A DNA stretch of 64,000 nt from Hyphomicrobium facile. GTDB lineage: Bacteria > Pseudomonadota > Alphaproteobacteria > Rhizobiales > Hyphomicrobiaceae. The stretch spans positions 682,001 to 746,000 of the forward strand of contig NZ_FPCH01000003.1 in NCBI RefSeq assembly GCF_900116175.1, in the 5' to 3' direction. Positions 45,500 to 55,239 of this stretch are shown here, in pieces (position 1 is the stretch's first letter; every line of letters begins with the position of its first letter). The position numbers were made by a program, and so were the translations under genes. The notes below the pieces were generated by a model. The model ran no database searches. It saw only the letters and a list, made by a program, of their open reading frames with translations, and had not been told where the DNA came from.

Positions 45500-46804
45500 T
45501 TACAAAATAAAGCGGCTCAGATCGGCGTTTTTCGAGAGCGTTCCGACCCGCTCGCTGACGTATGGGCCGTCGATAACCACGGTTTGCACGCCACGGTCGG
45601 AGGCTTCGAACGAGACGTCGTCGAGGACGCGCTCCAGCACCGTCTGCAGCCGCCGCGCGCCGATGTTTTCAACGGTCGAGTTCACCTCGACGGCCGCGTC
45701 GGCAATGGCGTCAATCGCGTCCGGCTTGAATTCGAGCGTGACGCCTTCGGTCTGCATCAGGGCTACGGACTGCCTGATGAGGCTGACCTGCGGCTCCGTC
45801 AGGATGCGCTTCATGTCTTCGCGCGTCAGGGCGTTGAGCTCGACGCGGATCGGGAGACGGCCCTGCAATTCCGGCAAGAGGTCGGAAGGTTTCGAGACGT
45901 GGAACGCGCCCGAGGCGATGAAGAGGATATGATCGGTCTTCACGGGGCCGTGCTTGGTCGCGACGGTCGTGCCTTCAATCAACGGCAGGAGATCGCGCTG
46001 CACGCCTTCGCGCGAGACGTCGGCGCCGCCACGCGCAGCGTCGCCGCGCGAGGAAATCTTATCGATCTCGTCGAGGAACACGATGCCGTTGTTCTCGACT
46101 GCGGTGATCGCTTCGCCAGCGATCTGATCGCTATCGATCAGCTTGTCGCTTTCCTCGGCGATGAGAATGTCGAAGCTGTCCTTGACGGTAACGCGCCGGG
46201 GCTTCGTTCGCTGTCCGAGCGCTTTGCCCAGCATCTCGCCGATGTTGATCGTCGCCATTGTGCCGCCCGGCATGTCGAACGATGGAATGGGCGACGACGT
46301 ATCGGCGACGAGGATATCGATCTCCTTGTCGTTCAATTCGTTGTTGCGGAGCTTCTTGCGGAAGCTGTCGCGCGTCGCGGGGGAAGAGCCGGAGCCGACG
46401 AGCGCATCTAGCACGCGTTCTTCCGCGGACTTTTCGGCTTTTGCGCGGACGCCCTGGCGTTTCGCTTCCTTGACGAGGGCGATGCCGACTTCAACGAGAT
46501 CGCGAACGATGCTGTCGACGTCGCGTCCGACGTAGCCGACCTCGGTGAATTTGGTCGCTTCGACCTTGAGGAACGGCGCGCCCGCGAGCTTCGCCAACCG
46601 GCGGGAGATCTCGGTTTTGCCGACGCCGGTCGGGCCGATCATCAGGATGTTCTTCGGCAGAACTTCGTCGCGAAGCTCGCCGGTCAACTGCTGACGGCGC
46701 CAGCGGTTACGAAGGGCTATGGCGACGGCGCGCTTGGCGTCGGCTTGGCCGACGATGTAGCGGTCGAGTTCAGATACGATTTCGCGCGGTGAAAAATTCG
46801 TCAT
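45500..46804 (-). CDS. hslU: ATP-dependent protease ATPase subunit HslU
   Basis: This 434-residue AAA+ unfoldase of HslVU has Walker [18 protein letters not shown], an I-domain (about 100-230), Walker [11 protein letters not shown], and the C-terminal sensor-2 [13 protein letters not shown] and the LSRFIL end that docks in HslV. It overlaps the membrane-protein gene by 4 bases (ATGA), which separates it from hslV. Confidence 0.97.
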   Translation of the reverse strand: MTNFSPREIVSELDRYIVGQADAKRAVAIALRNRWRRQQLTGELRDEVLPKNILMIGPTGVGKTEISRRLAKLAGAPFLKVEATKFTEVGYVGRDVDSIVRDLVEVGIALVKEAKRQGVRAKAEKSAEERVLDALVGSGSSPATRDSFRKKLRNNELNDKEIDILVADTSSPIPSFDMPGGTMATINIGEMLGKALGQRTKPRRVTVKDSFDILIAEESDKLIDSDQIAGEAITAVENNGIVFLDEIDKISSRGDAARGGADVSREGVQRDLLPLIEGTTVATKHGPVKTDHILFIASGAFHVSKPSDLLPELQGRLPIRVELNALTREDMKRILTEPQVSLIRQSVALMQTEGVTLEFKPDAIDAIADAAVEVNSTVENIGARRLQTVLERVLDDVSFEASDRGVQTVVIDGPYVSERVGTLSKNADLSRFIL

Positions 46805-47892
46805 TGTCTCGCTTCAGGAAGGTAGGGAGCGAAGGCGGTTTTTTGCAGGTGCGGCAAAAGCCTGTTCCTGATGGGGTGCCAAAAGACGCCCAGAAACAGG
46901 ACAAATGCGCCGACGACGCCGAGCGTCAGCACAAACGAGCCCGAGCCTCCCTCGCCGCCTGTCAGGGGAATGCCGCCGTTCAGCAAATCGTAGACGGCGA
47001 CCGTGAAATAGACGAGCGAGGAAACGAGGAGCGCGCGCCTATCGATGGCGAGTGCGAACAGTGCGAGGAAGAACACCGTCACCAGGATGGCTGCGGAGGT
47101 CGCGGCGCCGATCGTCGTGCCTTTGATCAAAAGGATGACCGGCGAGACGATCATCGGGGCCGCCACGAGCTGCAGCCAGAAAGCGCAATCGGAAAGGCGC
47201 GTCTGACGCTTCGGATCGCGGGCATCGTAGGCAAGTGCAACCACGAGGACAGCGAGGCCATAGCCCAACGCCACGAAGGATGGGCCGATACCCGCAATCT
47301 GCAGCAGGCTCTGGCTGACGACGGCATAGCCAAAGAAGGCGATCAAGGCGAGTGCGAAGGGCAAGCGGAAGCGCACGTAGTAGACGATCGCGGCGATAAG
47401 GGCCGGTGTTCCGAACCTGAGTGAGGGATTTCGCCAGAATGCGAATTCGGAATCGGCGCTCCAGTTCGACGAGACGAAATTCGTCCAGTGCATTTGAACG
47501 ACGACGGCAGCTGCAGCGAAGGCGACGAACAGAACCGAGAGAACCATTCCGGGCAGCACGGCGCGGAGACGCGTGACGAGAATTTCGCTCAAGAGCCAGA
47601 ACGTGACGGCGGCAAGCGCTAGCGTGCCGAACCAGCTCATGCCAAAGGTGCTCGCCGTCGAGCTGGCAATAAGGAACGCGCCGGCGACGAGCAGTACGCC
47701 GATCGTCAGGAAGACGTCGTTGAAGCCATTGAGGAAGCGAAAGCGCTCTTCATCGGCGATAGCGGGTTCGCCGTCAGGACCCAAAACCGCGGAACCCCCG
47801 CGCATGGCCTGCAACTTCTCGGCCTGTGCCGCGTCGATGACGCCGGCCTCGACCGCCGCTTTCAGATCTTCAGGTGATAATGCGCTTGGCAT
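46801..47892 (-). CDS. Multi-pass membrane protein of unknown function between hslV and hslU
   Basis: This 363-residue protein has a short cytoplasmic start ([19 protein letters not shown], resembling a short regulatory helix) followed by about ten membrane segments. [15 protein letters not shown] loop and a final [14 protein letters not shown] turn are visible. It starts 64 bases after hslV and overlaps hslU, so all three are co-transcribed. Its role is not known. DUF2157-type proteins share the N-terminal helix idea, but I am not sure. Confidence 0.72.
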   Translation of the reverse strand: MPSALSPEDLKAAVEAGVIDAAQAEKLQAMRGGSAVLGPDGEPAIADEERFRFLNGFNDVFLTIGVLLVAGAFLIASSTASTFGMSWFGTLALAAVTFWLLSEILVTRLRAVLPGMVLSVLFVAFAAAAVVVQMHWTNFVSSNWSADSEFAFWRNPSLRFGTPALIAAIVYYVRFRLPFALALIAFFGYAVVSQSLLQIAGIGPSFVALGYGLAVLVVALAYDARDPKRQTRLSDCAFWLQLVAAPMIVSPVILLIKGTTIGAATSAAILVTVFFLALFALAIDRRALLVSSLVYFTVAVYDLLNGGIPLTGGEGGSGSFVLTLGVVGAFVLFLGVFWHPIRNRLLPHLQKTAFAPYLPEARQ

Positions 47893-47956
47893 CTGGTCAA
47901 TGATCCGGGTGTTGGTTTTTCGCTCGGCAAACAGCCTAGATTTTCCGTGCCTGTCG

Positions 47957-48526
47957 TTAGCTGGCCGTATCGAGTGTTTCGACGACGATGTTTTTGTTCG
48001 TATAGACGCAGATGTCGGCGGCTATGGACATTGCCTTGCGGGCGATGGCTTCGGCGTCGAGAGGCTGATCAATCAGCGCGCGGGCGGCCGCGAGCGCATA
48101 ATTGCCACCCGACCCGATGCCGGCGATAGCATTTTCCGGCTCGAGAACGTCGCCGGTGCCGGTCAGGACGAGGGTCGTCGAGGCGTCGGCAACGATCATC
48201 ATCGCCTCGAGGCGGCGCAGGAAACGGTCGGTGCGCCAGTCCTTGGCAAGCTCGACGGCGGCGCGGGTCAGCTGACCCGGGTACATTTCGAGCTTGGCTT
48301 CGAGCCGCTCGAAAAGGGTGAAGGCGTCCGCCGTCGCGCCGGCGAACCCGCCGATGACGTCGCCCTTGCCGAGGCGACGGACCTTCTTGGCGTTGGCCTT
48401 GATGATCGTCTGGCCCAGGCTAACCTGGCCGTCACCGGCAACTACAACACGGCCGCCCTTGCGAACGGTAAGTATTGTGGTGGCGTGCCACGACGAATCG
48501 CCAGCATTTGGGCTCTGGTGGGTCAT
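47957..48526 (-). CDS. hslV: ATP-dependent protease subunit HslV
   Basis: This 189-residue threonine protease is the peptidase ring of HslVU. It has an N-terminal extension ([15 protein letters not shown]) before the catalytic Thr in [11 protein letters not shown], as in other alphaproteobacteria. [20 protein letters not shown] and [17 protein letters not shown] are classic. The start at 48526 was chosen by homology; the frame stays open for 200 codons upstream, which is not real coding. Confidence 0.96.
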   Translation of the reverse strand: MTHQSPNAGDSSWHATTILTVRKGGRVVVAGDGQVSLGQTIIKANAKKVRRLGKGDVIGGFAGATADAFTLFERLEAKLEMYPGQLTRAAVELAKDWRTDRFLRRLEAMMIVADASTTLVLTGTGDVLEPENAIAGIGSGGNYALAAARALIDQPLDAEAIARKAMSIAADICVYTNKNIVVETLDTAS

Positions 48527-48727
48527 TTGTACCGCGTCAGTTAAGCTTTTGCAGGCAGTATGCAAGTGAAGCCGGGTGCCTGCGGCCACGGGGCCGCTGC
48601 GGCGACCTTGGCCGGGCGGGCAACAAGCTGATAAACGCTCTCGCATGTGTCGGGCAACCGGAACGTCTGTCGGTCCTGATGACTCTCCTCCGGAGAGCTG
48701 GCCGACGGGGTAGAGTGGATTAAGGAT

Positions 48728-49351
48728 ATGACGGGCGTCGGAGAGATTCACGTGAAGCAGCGGCAGGCCTCGATCACGCGCAAGACCAAGGAGACGGAGA
48801 TCTCCGCGACCGTCGATCTCGATGGGACGGGCGCATACGATATTTCGACGGGGATCGGGTTTCTCGATCATATGCTGGAGCAACTCGCCCGGCATTCGCT
48901 GATCGACATCACGCTCAGGGCCAAGGGCGACCTGCATATCGACTTCCACCACACGGCCGAAGATACGGGCATCGTCATCGGGCAGGCCATCGCCAAGGCG
49001 CTCGGCGATAAAGCCGGGATCGTGCGCTATGCTGACGTGCATCTGCCGATGGACGAAACCCTGACGCGCGTTGCGCTCGATGTCTCGGGGCGGCCGTTTC
49101 TGATCTGGAAAGCGGAGTTCTCGCGGCACAAGGTCGGCGAGATGGACACGGAGCTATTCCGCGAGTGGTTCCAGGCCTTTGCGCAGAACGCCGGCATCAC
49201 GCTGCACGTCGAAAACCTTTACGGCGAGAACAATCACCATATTGCCGAGACCTGCTATAAGGGTTTGGCGCGGGCGCTGAGGGCCGCTATTGCTCTCGAT
49301 CCGCGGCAGGCGGGCCGTATCCCGTCGACAAAGGGCATGCTGCAAGGCTGA
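48728..49351 (+). CDS. hisB: Imidazoleglycerol-phosphate dehydratase
   Basis: This 207-residue enzyme of histidine synthesis is the sole dehydratase domain (no phosphatase). The metal ligands are [16 protein letters not shown] and [11 protein letters not shown], then DVHLPMDET and [23 protein letters not shown] lies before the ATG. It is divergent from hslV and starts the hisB-DUF2628-hisH set. Confidence 0.96.
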   Translation: MTGVGEIHVKQRQASITRKTKETEISATVDLDGTGAYDISTGIGFLDHMLEQLARHSLIDITLRAKGDLHIDFHHTAEDTGIVIGQAIAKALGDKAGIVRYADVHLPMDETLTRVALDVSGRPFLIWKAEFSRHKVGEMDTELFREWFQAFAQNAGITLHVENLYGENNHHIAETCYKGLARALRAAIALDPRQAGRIPSTKGMLQG

Positions 49352-49400
49352 CTTCCGGCGAAGCCTTGCGCCGCATTGGCTCGCGCCGGCTTGGAGTTCG

Positions 49401-49904
49401 ATGGACCAAGGAGTTTTGAGTTCCGTGGCGACCTACACCGTGCACGAACCCCCCGTTTCCGATTCCGACCGGGTCGACCGCGCTGTCGAACTCGCATTCG
49501 TGAAGGATGGGTTTTCCTGGCTGACGGCTATTTTTCCGCCGCTCGGCTTTCTCGCCCACGGTCTGTGGCTGATGGCGATCGCTTATCTCGCCGGAGCCGG
49601 CCTTCTCGGTTACGTGCTTGCCCAGGCCAAAGTCGACCCCGACTGGATCGGCCTGATCATGCTCATGATCAATATCTATCTCGGCTTCGAGATTTCGACG
49701 TTGCGGCGCTGGATGCTCGACCAAAAAGGCTGGCGCATGCTCGGCGTCGTCAACGGACGCTCGATCGAGGAATGCGAACGGCGCTTCTTCGAGAGCTGGC
49801 TGCCCGATCAGCCGGTCATTCAGAGCGATACGCCGAAGACGCCGGGCAATCCCTCAGGCACGCCGGGTGGTTTGCGCTTCTGGCCGTTCGGGGCCAGGGC
49901 TTGA
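49401..49904 (+). CDS. DUF2628-like membrane protein
   Basis: This 167-residue protein has two or three membrane segments (about 35-52, 55-75 and 80-100) and a cytoplasmic C-terminus with RRWMLDQKGWRMLGVVNGRSIEECERRFFESWL, the conserved part of DUF2628. Placement between hisB and hisH is common in Hyphomicrobiales, which supports the call. Function is unknown. Confidence 0.78.
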   Translation: MDQGVLSSVATYTVHEPPVSDSDRVDRAVELAFVKDGFSWLTAIFPPLGFLAHGLWLMAIAYLAGAGLLGYVLAQAKVDPDWIGLIMLMINIYLGFEISTLRRWMLDQKGWRMLGVVNGRSIEECERRFFESWLPDQPVIQSDTPKTPGNPSGTPGGLRFWPFGARA

Positions 49905-49917
49905 GGCCGCAGCACTG

Positions 49918-50571
49918 ATGCAGAACGTCGTCATTATCGATTACGGGTCGGGAAATCTCCATTCGGCCGCCAAAGCTTTCGAGAGCGCTGCTCGGGATAG
50001 CTCCACTCCATCCAAAATCGTCGTCAGTCCGCGGCCGGAGGACGTGCTCGCGGCCGATCGCATCGTGCTGCCGGGCGTCGGCGCCTATGGCGATTGCAAA
50101 CACGGTCTCGAGCGCGTTCCGGGATTGATCCCGGCGCTCGAAGAAGCCGTTCGGCAAAGGGGCCGGCCGTTTCTCGGCATTTGCGTCGGCATGCAGCTCT
50201 TGAGCGAGCGCGGGCTCGAGTTCGTCGAGACGCCGGGGCTTGGCTGGATCAAGGGTGAGGTTCGGGCGATCGAGCCGAAAGATCCGGCGCTCAAGATCCC
50301 TCACATGGGCTGGAACACGCTCAACGTCGTCAGTCCGCACGCGCTGCTCGACGGCATTCCGACAGGCCCCGACGGATGGCACGCGTACTTCGTGCACTCC
50401 TTCGCGATGGTGCCCAAAGAGCGCCGCGTCGTCGTCGCCGAGACGGACTATGGCGGGGCGATTACGGCGCTCGTTGCGGACGGCAATATCGCGGGCACGC
50501 AGTTTCACCCGGAGAAGAGCCAGAAGCTCGGCCTGAAGCTGATTGCGAACTTTCTCGGCTGGAAGCCGTAG
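49918..50571 (+). CDS. hisH: Imidazole glycerol phosphate synthase glutaminase subunit HisH
   Basis: This 217-residue class-I glutaminase supplies ammonia to HisF. The Cys nucleophile is in FLGICVGMQLL, and the His and Glu are in AGTQFHPEKSQKLG. The N-terminus VVIIDYGSGNLHSAAKAF is typical. It begins 13 bases after the DUF2628 gene. hisF (55708) is far away, so the partner subunits are not adjacent. Confidence 0.95.
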   Translation: MQNVVIIDYGSGNLHSAAKAFESAARDSSTPSKIVVSPRPEDVLAADRIVLPGVGAYGDCKHGLERVPGLIPALEEAVRQRGRPFLGICVGMQLLSERGLEFVETPGLGWIKGEVRAIEPKDPALKIPHMGWNTLNVVSPHALLDGIPTGPDGWHAYFVHSFAMVPKERRVVVAETDYGGAITALVADGNIAGTQFHPEKSQKLGLKLIANFLGWKP

Positions 50572-50636
50572 GCGCGACGCCACGTGGGTCCGTTCGTTTG
50601 AATAGCAGCTTCAATCGGGGCCGCCGCCGCTCTGGC

Positions 50637-50749
50637 GTCATCCCCGCGTAGGCGGGGATCCGTCCAGGTCTGAAGTGCGAGCTCATTCCACCGCCATTGA
50701 CTTGGCTGGATCCCGGCCTTCGCCGGTGCAGGCTCTTCGCCGGGATGAC
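50637..50749. repeat. Dispersed palindromic repeat (GTCATCCC...GGGATGAC), copy 2
   Basis: This 113-base copy begins GTCATCCCCGCGTAGGCGGG and ends CGGGATGAC, with an inserted stretch between the two hairpins, so it is longer than copies 1 and 4. Confidence 0.8.
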
Positions 50750-50781
50750 GATCAGGAGTGGGCGTGAGCGCAATTCCGCAG

Positions 50782-51132
50782 TCAGCGGGTAATTGTGCCG
50801 ACGGCGGATTGGAGCACATTCCAGACGCCGCGGGGCACGTGCCACGACGATCCGTCAGGTTCATCCTCTTCGAGGCGGCCTTGCAGCCAATTCAGCCGCC
50901 CCGTCAAAGCCCGGTCGGCGCGGCTGAGTTCGTGTACGCCAAGTTCGTCCGGGTGATCGAAAAGGATCGCGAGACGGCGCTTGATCTGATCGGCTCCGAG
51001 CCACGTCCGGACGTACCAGACGCCATTGCCGGCGGGCGCGTATTCGGTCGCGATGTAGGGGAGCGAGAACGTCACCGTCCAGGTGTCCTGGTTGGCGGAC
51101 TTGGGGGCGTGATGGAGAAGGAACGTTTTCAT
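50782..51132 (-). CDS. Small protein of unknown function
   Basis: This 116-residue protein has no signal peptide. It reads MKTFLLHHAPKSANQDTWT, then WYVRTWLGADQIKRRLAILFDHPD and LNWLQGRLEEDEPDG. It is a strand-rich half followed by helices. It lies next to the Cas2-like gene in the same direction, with a 255-base gap. I recognise no family. Confidence 0.5.
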   Translation of the reverse strand: MKTFLLHHAPKSANQDTWTVTFSLPYIATEYAPAGNGVWYVRTWLGADQIKRRLAILFDHPDELGVHELSRADRALTGRLNWLQGRLEEDEPDGSSWHVPRGVWNVLQSAVGTITR

Positions 51133-51387
51133 GGGAGCATTCCGGTGCGGGGGGCTGGGAAAGCGGGTACGCAGGAACGCAACTTGGGTACGAACTAGCC
51201 GACAGACTTGGCTCGGAACTGACTTAACCTAGTAAGTCTGGGGTTATTCAAAAAGGGAGCCCAGGAGGGCCAGGCTTCCTTTCCAGTCGGGTCTAACACC
51301 GGGGCTTTGGACGGGACGGACCCGTTGGGAACGGCGAGGGGGGAGAAAGTCCGCCCCGCCCAAAGACCGGAATTCGTTTGTTCGAGA

Positions 51388-51756
51388 TCAACCGGCTCTT
51401 GCGAACGGCAGCTCGGGCTCCATCGGCTCGGCGGCGGCGACTGCCGGCAGCGGGAACGCGATGACGTTGCCATCGGGCGCAAGGTCGAGACCCGGACGGC
51501 GCTGGCGGAACCAGCGGAGCGACGTATTCGTCATCACCGCTTCGCGCTTCGTCGCCTGGATCACCAGACCGTCCTCTTCGGCGAGAAGTTCTTTCAGCTC
51601 GGTCTCAAGCTCGAACTCTTCGCGGTCCGACGTTACGTACCAAGTGTTGGAGAGCGGCCGTGCCCACTTATCGCCGAGGCCCATGATGACCTGCGCAAGG
51701 ACGTGCTGGTTGCGGTTCGGTTGGGCGAGATCGTACGAGATGAGGTAGGTGCGCAT
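51388..51756 (-). CDS. Orphan Cas2/ferredoxin-fold-like protein
   Basis: This 122-residue protein begins MRTYLISYDLAQPNRNQHVL with an Asp in the first strand, as in Cas2 and VapD-like nucleases. The order of strand, helix and long strand (LSNTWYVTSDREEFELETEL) fits a ferredoxin fold, and a basic C-half (TNTSLRWFRQRRPG) follows. No CRISPR repeats or other cas genes are near. Similar orphan proteins occur in other Hyphomicrobiales as I recall. Start at 51756 fits the fold; upstream frame is not coding. Confidence 0.6.
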   Translation of the reverse strand: MRTYLISYDLAQPNRNQHVLAQVIMGLGDKWARPLSNTWYVTSDREEFELETELKELLAEEDGLVIQATKREAVMTNTSLRWFRQRRPGLDLAPDGNVIAFPLPAVAAAEPMEPELPFARAG

Positions 51757-52044
51757 GGGGGCTCTCCTAGTGTTGTGGGGAGGGTCTAACACGCTACTCT
51801 GACCCGGGGAGGCGCCTGTTTTAGGGCGCCAGTGAACATAGGAAGAACATGCCACGACTCACGGGGTTTGTCCAGTGTTTGTTCCAAAAATGTTCTTGCG
51901 AAGTACTTAACGGCATTGCTTATGCAAGGCGCGGATTTAACCAGGAAATCGCGTGATTTTGGTAATTCTTAACCGTGCCCTGGCGGTTTCGCGGGATGGC
52001 CGGGTGCCAACGCGTTCTCGTTCTGCGCGGCGCGTTCTCAGAAC

Positions 52045-52353
52045 TTACGGAAAGAGACTCAGCTGGTCGGGATGTGGCGCGAGGGAAATTCGCCGGTGGG
52101 GGCCTGGATCGAAGCGCGGTTCGAGCCCCGGGAAGCGGCTCTGGAATTCGTCGAGCGCGCGCTTGCGGCTTCCGGGAAAACGCGTCTCCTCCCATATCTC
52201 ATAAAGCCGTCGCGGATCGCAGGCATAGCGCCGCTGGAGGTCCACAGGGCGGATCTTGAGCCAGCGGGCAATCCAGATGTCGATGGCGTCGTCCTCGGTC
52301 AGGGGACGCCGTGCGGCGCTTGGCGGTGGTTCGTTAAGGAACGCGATGGCCAT
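52045..52353 (-). CDS. Small protein of unknown function
   Basis: This 102-residue protein, basic and helical, reads PLTEDDAIDIWIARWLKI and RYACDPRRLYEIWEE, with an end rich in Pro, Arg and Phe. The LYEIWEETRF segment resembles a short HTH or protein-binding helix. It begins 15 bases after a palindromic element. I do not recognise the family. Confidence 0.5.
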   Translation of the reverse strand: MAIAFLNEPPPSAARRPLTEDDAIDIWIARWLKIRPVDLQRRYACDPRRLYEIWEETRFPGSRKRALDEFQSRFPGLEPRFDPGPHRRISLAPHPDQLSLFP

Positions 52354-52367
52354 GATTTTTTTGTCTT

Positions 52368-52406
52368 CGCATTACGACTTGGCTTCGCCAAGCCGGCCGC
52401 AATGCG
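52368..52406. repeat. Palindromic element with A/TTC/CCGGC core, copy 3
   Basis: The outer stem has arms CGCATT and AATGCG with an A-C mismatch and a CG/CG pair; an unpaired A, the inner stem CTTGGC/GCCAAG with loop TTC, and an unpaired CCGGC complete it. Stem bases differ from the other copies but the unpaired core is identical. It lies just upstream of the 102-residue gene. Confidence 0.65.
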
Positions 52407-52487
52407 TGAATGCGGGTGCTTGACGCCGGACGCGATCCGCGATTGATCGCGCGAGAAGATAGCAATCTGATGGCTGCTTGTTCAAAC

Positions 52488-52575
52488 GTCATCCCCGCGA
52501 AGGCGGGAATCCGTCCAAGCGTTGGTTCGGAGTTCGCCATCAGCTTGGATAAATGCCCGCCTGCGCGGGCATGAC
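52488..52575. repeat. Dispersed palindromic repeat (GTCATCCC...GGGCATGAC), copy 3
   Basis: This copy begins GTCATCCCCGCGAAGGCGGG and ends GCGGGCATGAC. It runs to within 53 bases of the chosen hisA start, and its translation (PACAGMTE) makes a false N-terminal extension of the hisA frame. Confidence 0.8.
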
Positions 52576-52627
52576 GGAAATTATGGATGGTTCGTCGCGG
52601 GCCATCACAAAAGGTGGCGAGCCCGAA

Positions 52628-53356
52628 TTGATCCTTTTTCCTGCAATCGACCTCAAGGACGGCCAGTGCGTCCGGCTGAAGCTCGGCGAGATGGACGCCG
52701 CGACCGTGTTCAACGACGATCCGGCTGCGCAGGCGGCCAGTTTCGAGCGCCAGGGCTTCAAGTACCTGCATATCGTGGACCTCAACGGCGCGTTCGCCGG
52801 CAAGCCCGTCAACGGCGCAGCGGTCGAGGCGATTTTGAAGGCGATCTCGATCCCGGCGCAGCTCGGCGGCGGTATCCGCGATCTGGCGACGATCGAGGCT
52901 TGGCTTGAGAAGGGCATTCGCCGCGTCATTCTCGGCACGGTCGCGGTGCGCGATCCGGCGCTCGTTCGTGAGGCTGCGAAGCGCTTTCCGGGGCGGGTTG
53001 CCGTCGGCATCGATGCGAAGGGCGGCAAGGTCGCCGTCGAAGGCTGGGCGGAGACGTCCGAACTGACGGCCGCCGATCTGGCGAAAAGATTCGAGGATGC
53101 GGGCGTCGCCGCGATCATCTATACGGACATCGAGCGCGATGGGGTCCTGAAGGGCCTCAATTTACCCGCGACGGCTGCCTTGGCCAGCGCGACGCGCATT
53201 CCGGTCATCGCGTCCGGCGGCCTCGCCTCGATCGCCGACGTCCGAGAACTCATAAAGACCGAATACCGCATGCTCGAAGGCGCGATCACGGGTCGTGCAC
53301 TATATGATGGACGGATCGATCCCAAAGAGGCGCTCGAACTTCTGGAGACGGCATGA
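52628..53356 (+). CDS. hisA: Phosphoribosylformimino-AICAR-P isomerase HisA
   Basis: This 242-residue TIM-barrel enzyme of histidine synthesis has the two phosphate-binding repeats: [17 protein letters not shown] with the catalytic Asp at the start, and [15 protein letters not shown] and SGGLASIAD. Normal length is reached from TTG at 52628 ([10 protein letters not shown], with AGGTGG about 10 bases upstream). An ATG at 52583 would add 15 residues of unlike sequence. Its stop overlaps the next ATG by 4 bases. Confidence 0.93.
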   Translation: MILFPAIDLKDGQCVRLKLGEMDAATVFNDDPAAQAASFERQGFKYLHIVDLNGAFAGKPVNGAAVEAILKAISIPAQLGGGIRDLATIEAWLEKGIRRVILGTVAVRDPALVREAAKRFPGRVAVGIDAKGGKVAVEGWAETSELTAADLAKRFEDAGVAAIIYTDIERDGVLKGLNLPATAALASATRIPVIASGGLASIADVRELIKTEYRMLEGAITGRALYDGRIDPKEALELLETA

Positions 53357-53577
53357 ACATAGGTGACAAAGTCCGCGTTCTTAGAACGCCCGCTGACCTG
53401 CCGAAGGACAACAAGCAGCTCACAACGCTTTTCCGCGGCTGCGTCGGCAAGACCTTCCCGATCGTCAAATTCGACGACGGCCTAGTCGAGCTGCATGTCG
53501 GCGAAGCTTTCGGAAAGCCCGCCGAATATCACCAGATCTGGCTCGAACCGAGCCTCGTTTCGCTCGTCGAGGCCTGA
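53353..53577 (+). CDS. Small protein overlapping hisA
   Basis: This 74-residue protein starts in the hisA stop (ATGA), so translation is coupled. It is a compact all-beta pattern, [18 protein letters not shown] with [19 protein letters not shown] and a C-terminal [12 protein letters not shown], like a small SH3-type barrel. I do not know the function. It is followed directly by prfC. Confidence 0.75.
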   Translation: MNIGDKVRVLRTPADLPKDNKQLTTLFRGCVGKTFPIVKFDDGLVELHVGEAFGKPAEYHQIWLEPSLVSLVEA

Positions 53578-53591
53578 TCCTTTTGAACGTG

Positions 53592-55205
53592 ATGCCCCAA
53601 TCCTCGCTCGCCAAAGCGGAGCTGCCGCCCGAGATCTCGCGCCGGCGCACGTTCGCGATCATTTCGCATCCTGACGCCGGCAAGACGACGCTGACGGAAA
53701 AGCTTCTTCTGTTCGGCGGAGCGATCCAGATGGCGGGCGCCGTGAAGGCGCGCGGCGAGCGGCGGCGCACGCGCTCCGACTGGATGCAGATCGAGCAGCA
53801 GCGCGGCATCTCCGTCACGTCGTCGGTCATGACGTTCGAGCGGAACGGCATCGTCTTCAATCTGCTCGACACGCCGGGCCACTCCGACTTCAGCGAAGAC
53901 ACGTACCGGACGCTTTCGGCCGTCGACGCCGCAGTCATGGTGATGGACGCGGCGAAGGGCATCGAAACCCAGACGCGGAAGCTTTTCGAAGTTTGCCGGC
54001 TGCGCGACATTCCGATCATCACGTTCATCAACAAGATCGATCGTGAAGCCGAAGATCCGCTGACGCTGCTCGATCAGATCGCGTCCGACCTGGCGCTCGA
54101 TCTCGTGCCGATGGGTTGGCCGGTCGGAATGGGCTCAGATTTCCGCGGCGTTCTCGATCTCGTCGGCAACAAGATTTTGCTGCCGGAGAGCGATGATCGC
54201 GGTGCGTCCTATGGGCGTTCGCAGCCGCTCGACACATTCGAAGGCTTGCGGCGGATCGAGGGTATCGACGAGCGTATCGCGGACCGGACCATCGAAGGCG
54301 TTGAACTCGCGCAGGGTGCGCTTCCCCAGTTCGATCTCGAGGCGTTCCGCGAGGGCCATCTGTCGCCAGTCTTTTTCGGCAGTGCGCTGAAGAATTTCGG
54401 CGTCGAGCAGCTGCTCGATGCGCTCGGGCAATGGGCGCCCGGGCCGTTGCCGCGGGCCGCGACACAGCGAACCGTCGAGCCCGGCGAAGAGCAGGTGACG
54501 GGCTTCGTCTTCAAGGTGCAGGCGAACATGGACCCGAACCATCGGGATCGTATGGCGTTCGTGCGTCTTTGTTCGGGGCGCTTCAAGCGCGGCATGAAGC
54601 TCATTCATGTGCGCGAAAACAAAGCGATGACGATATCCTCGCCGACGTTCTTCTTCGGGCAGGGCCGGGAGACGGCCGACGAAGCATGGGCTGGCGATAT
54701 CATCGGCGTGCCGAACCACGGAACGCTGCGCGTCGGCGATACGCTGACGGAGAAGGAAAGCCTGAAATTCACGGGCATCCCGAATTTCGCGCCGGAGCTT
54801 TTGCGCCGCGTCGTCATTCAGGATGCGATGAAGGCGAAGCAGCTCAATCGCGCGCTCGACGATCTGGCGGAAGAAGGCATCGTGCAGGTGTTCACGCCGA
54901 TTGCCGGTGGGCGGCAGATCTTGGGCGTCGTCGGGCAGCTGCAATTCGAGGTGCTGCAGTCGCGGGTCGCTGTCGAGTACGGCGTGCCGGTGACGCTCGA
55001 GCAATCGCCTTACGAGTTGGCGCGCTGGATTTCGGCCGACGATCCGGCAAAGCTTCAGAAGTTCGTCGATGGGCATCGCGGCGAGATCGCGACGGATCGC
55101 GACGGGGCACTGATCTACCTCGCCGAGAGCCCCTGGATGCTGAAGTACAAGAGCGAGAAATTCCCCGATATAAAATTCGCCGCACTCAGGGAGCGCGGCG
55201 AATAG
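53592..55205 (+). CDS. prfC: Peptide chain release factor 3
   Basis: This translational GTPase of about 537 residues recycles RF1/RF2. The G domain has FAIISHPDAGKTTLTEKLL, LLDTPGHSDFSEDT and NKIDREAEDP. RF3-specific features are GFVFKVQANMDP, FGQGRETADEAWAGD and the C-terminal LQFEVLQSRVAVEYG. Three candidate starts (TTG 53583, GTG 53589, ATG 53592) lie within 9 bases; I chose ATG. It lies in the middle of the his genes, which is unusual. Confidence 0.95.
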   Translation: MPQSSLAKAELPPEISRRRTFAIISHPDAGKTTLTEKLLLFGGAIQMAGAVKARGERRRTRSDWMQIEQQRGISVTSSVMTFERNGIVFNLLDTPGHSDFSEDTYRTLSAVDAAVMVMDAAKGIETQTRKLFEVCRLRDIPIITFINKIDREAEDPLTLLDQIASDLALDLVPMGWPVGMGSDFRGVLDLVGNKILLPESDDRGASYGRSQPLDTFEGLRRIEGIDERIADRTIEGVELAQGALPQFDLEAFREGHLSPVFFGSALKNFGVEQLLDALGQWAPGPLPRAATQRTVEPGEEQVTGFVFKVQANMDPNHRDRMAFVRLCSGRFKRGMKLIHVRENKAMTISSPTFFFGQGRETADEAWAGDIIGVPNHGTLRVGDTLTEKESLKFTGIPNFAPELLRRVVIQDAMKAKQLNRALDDLAEEGIVQVFTPIAGGRQILGVVGQLQFEVLQSRVAVEYGVPVTLEQSPYELARWISADDPAKLQKFVDGHRGEIATDRDGALIYLAESPWMLKYKSEKFPDIKFAALRERGE

Positions 55206-55239
55206 AGGTCAGGTGTGTAGAGGTTAAAGCGTTACGTTC

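Noticed and set aside
51195-51482. 95-codon minus frame before the Cas2-like gene
   Set aside because: Overlaps the 3' part of the Cas2-like gene in another frame and lacks a good start.
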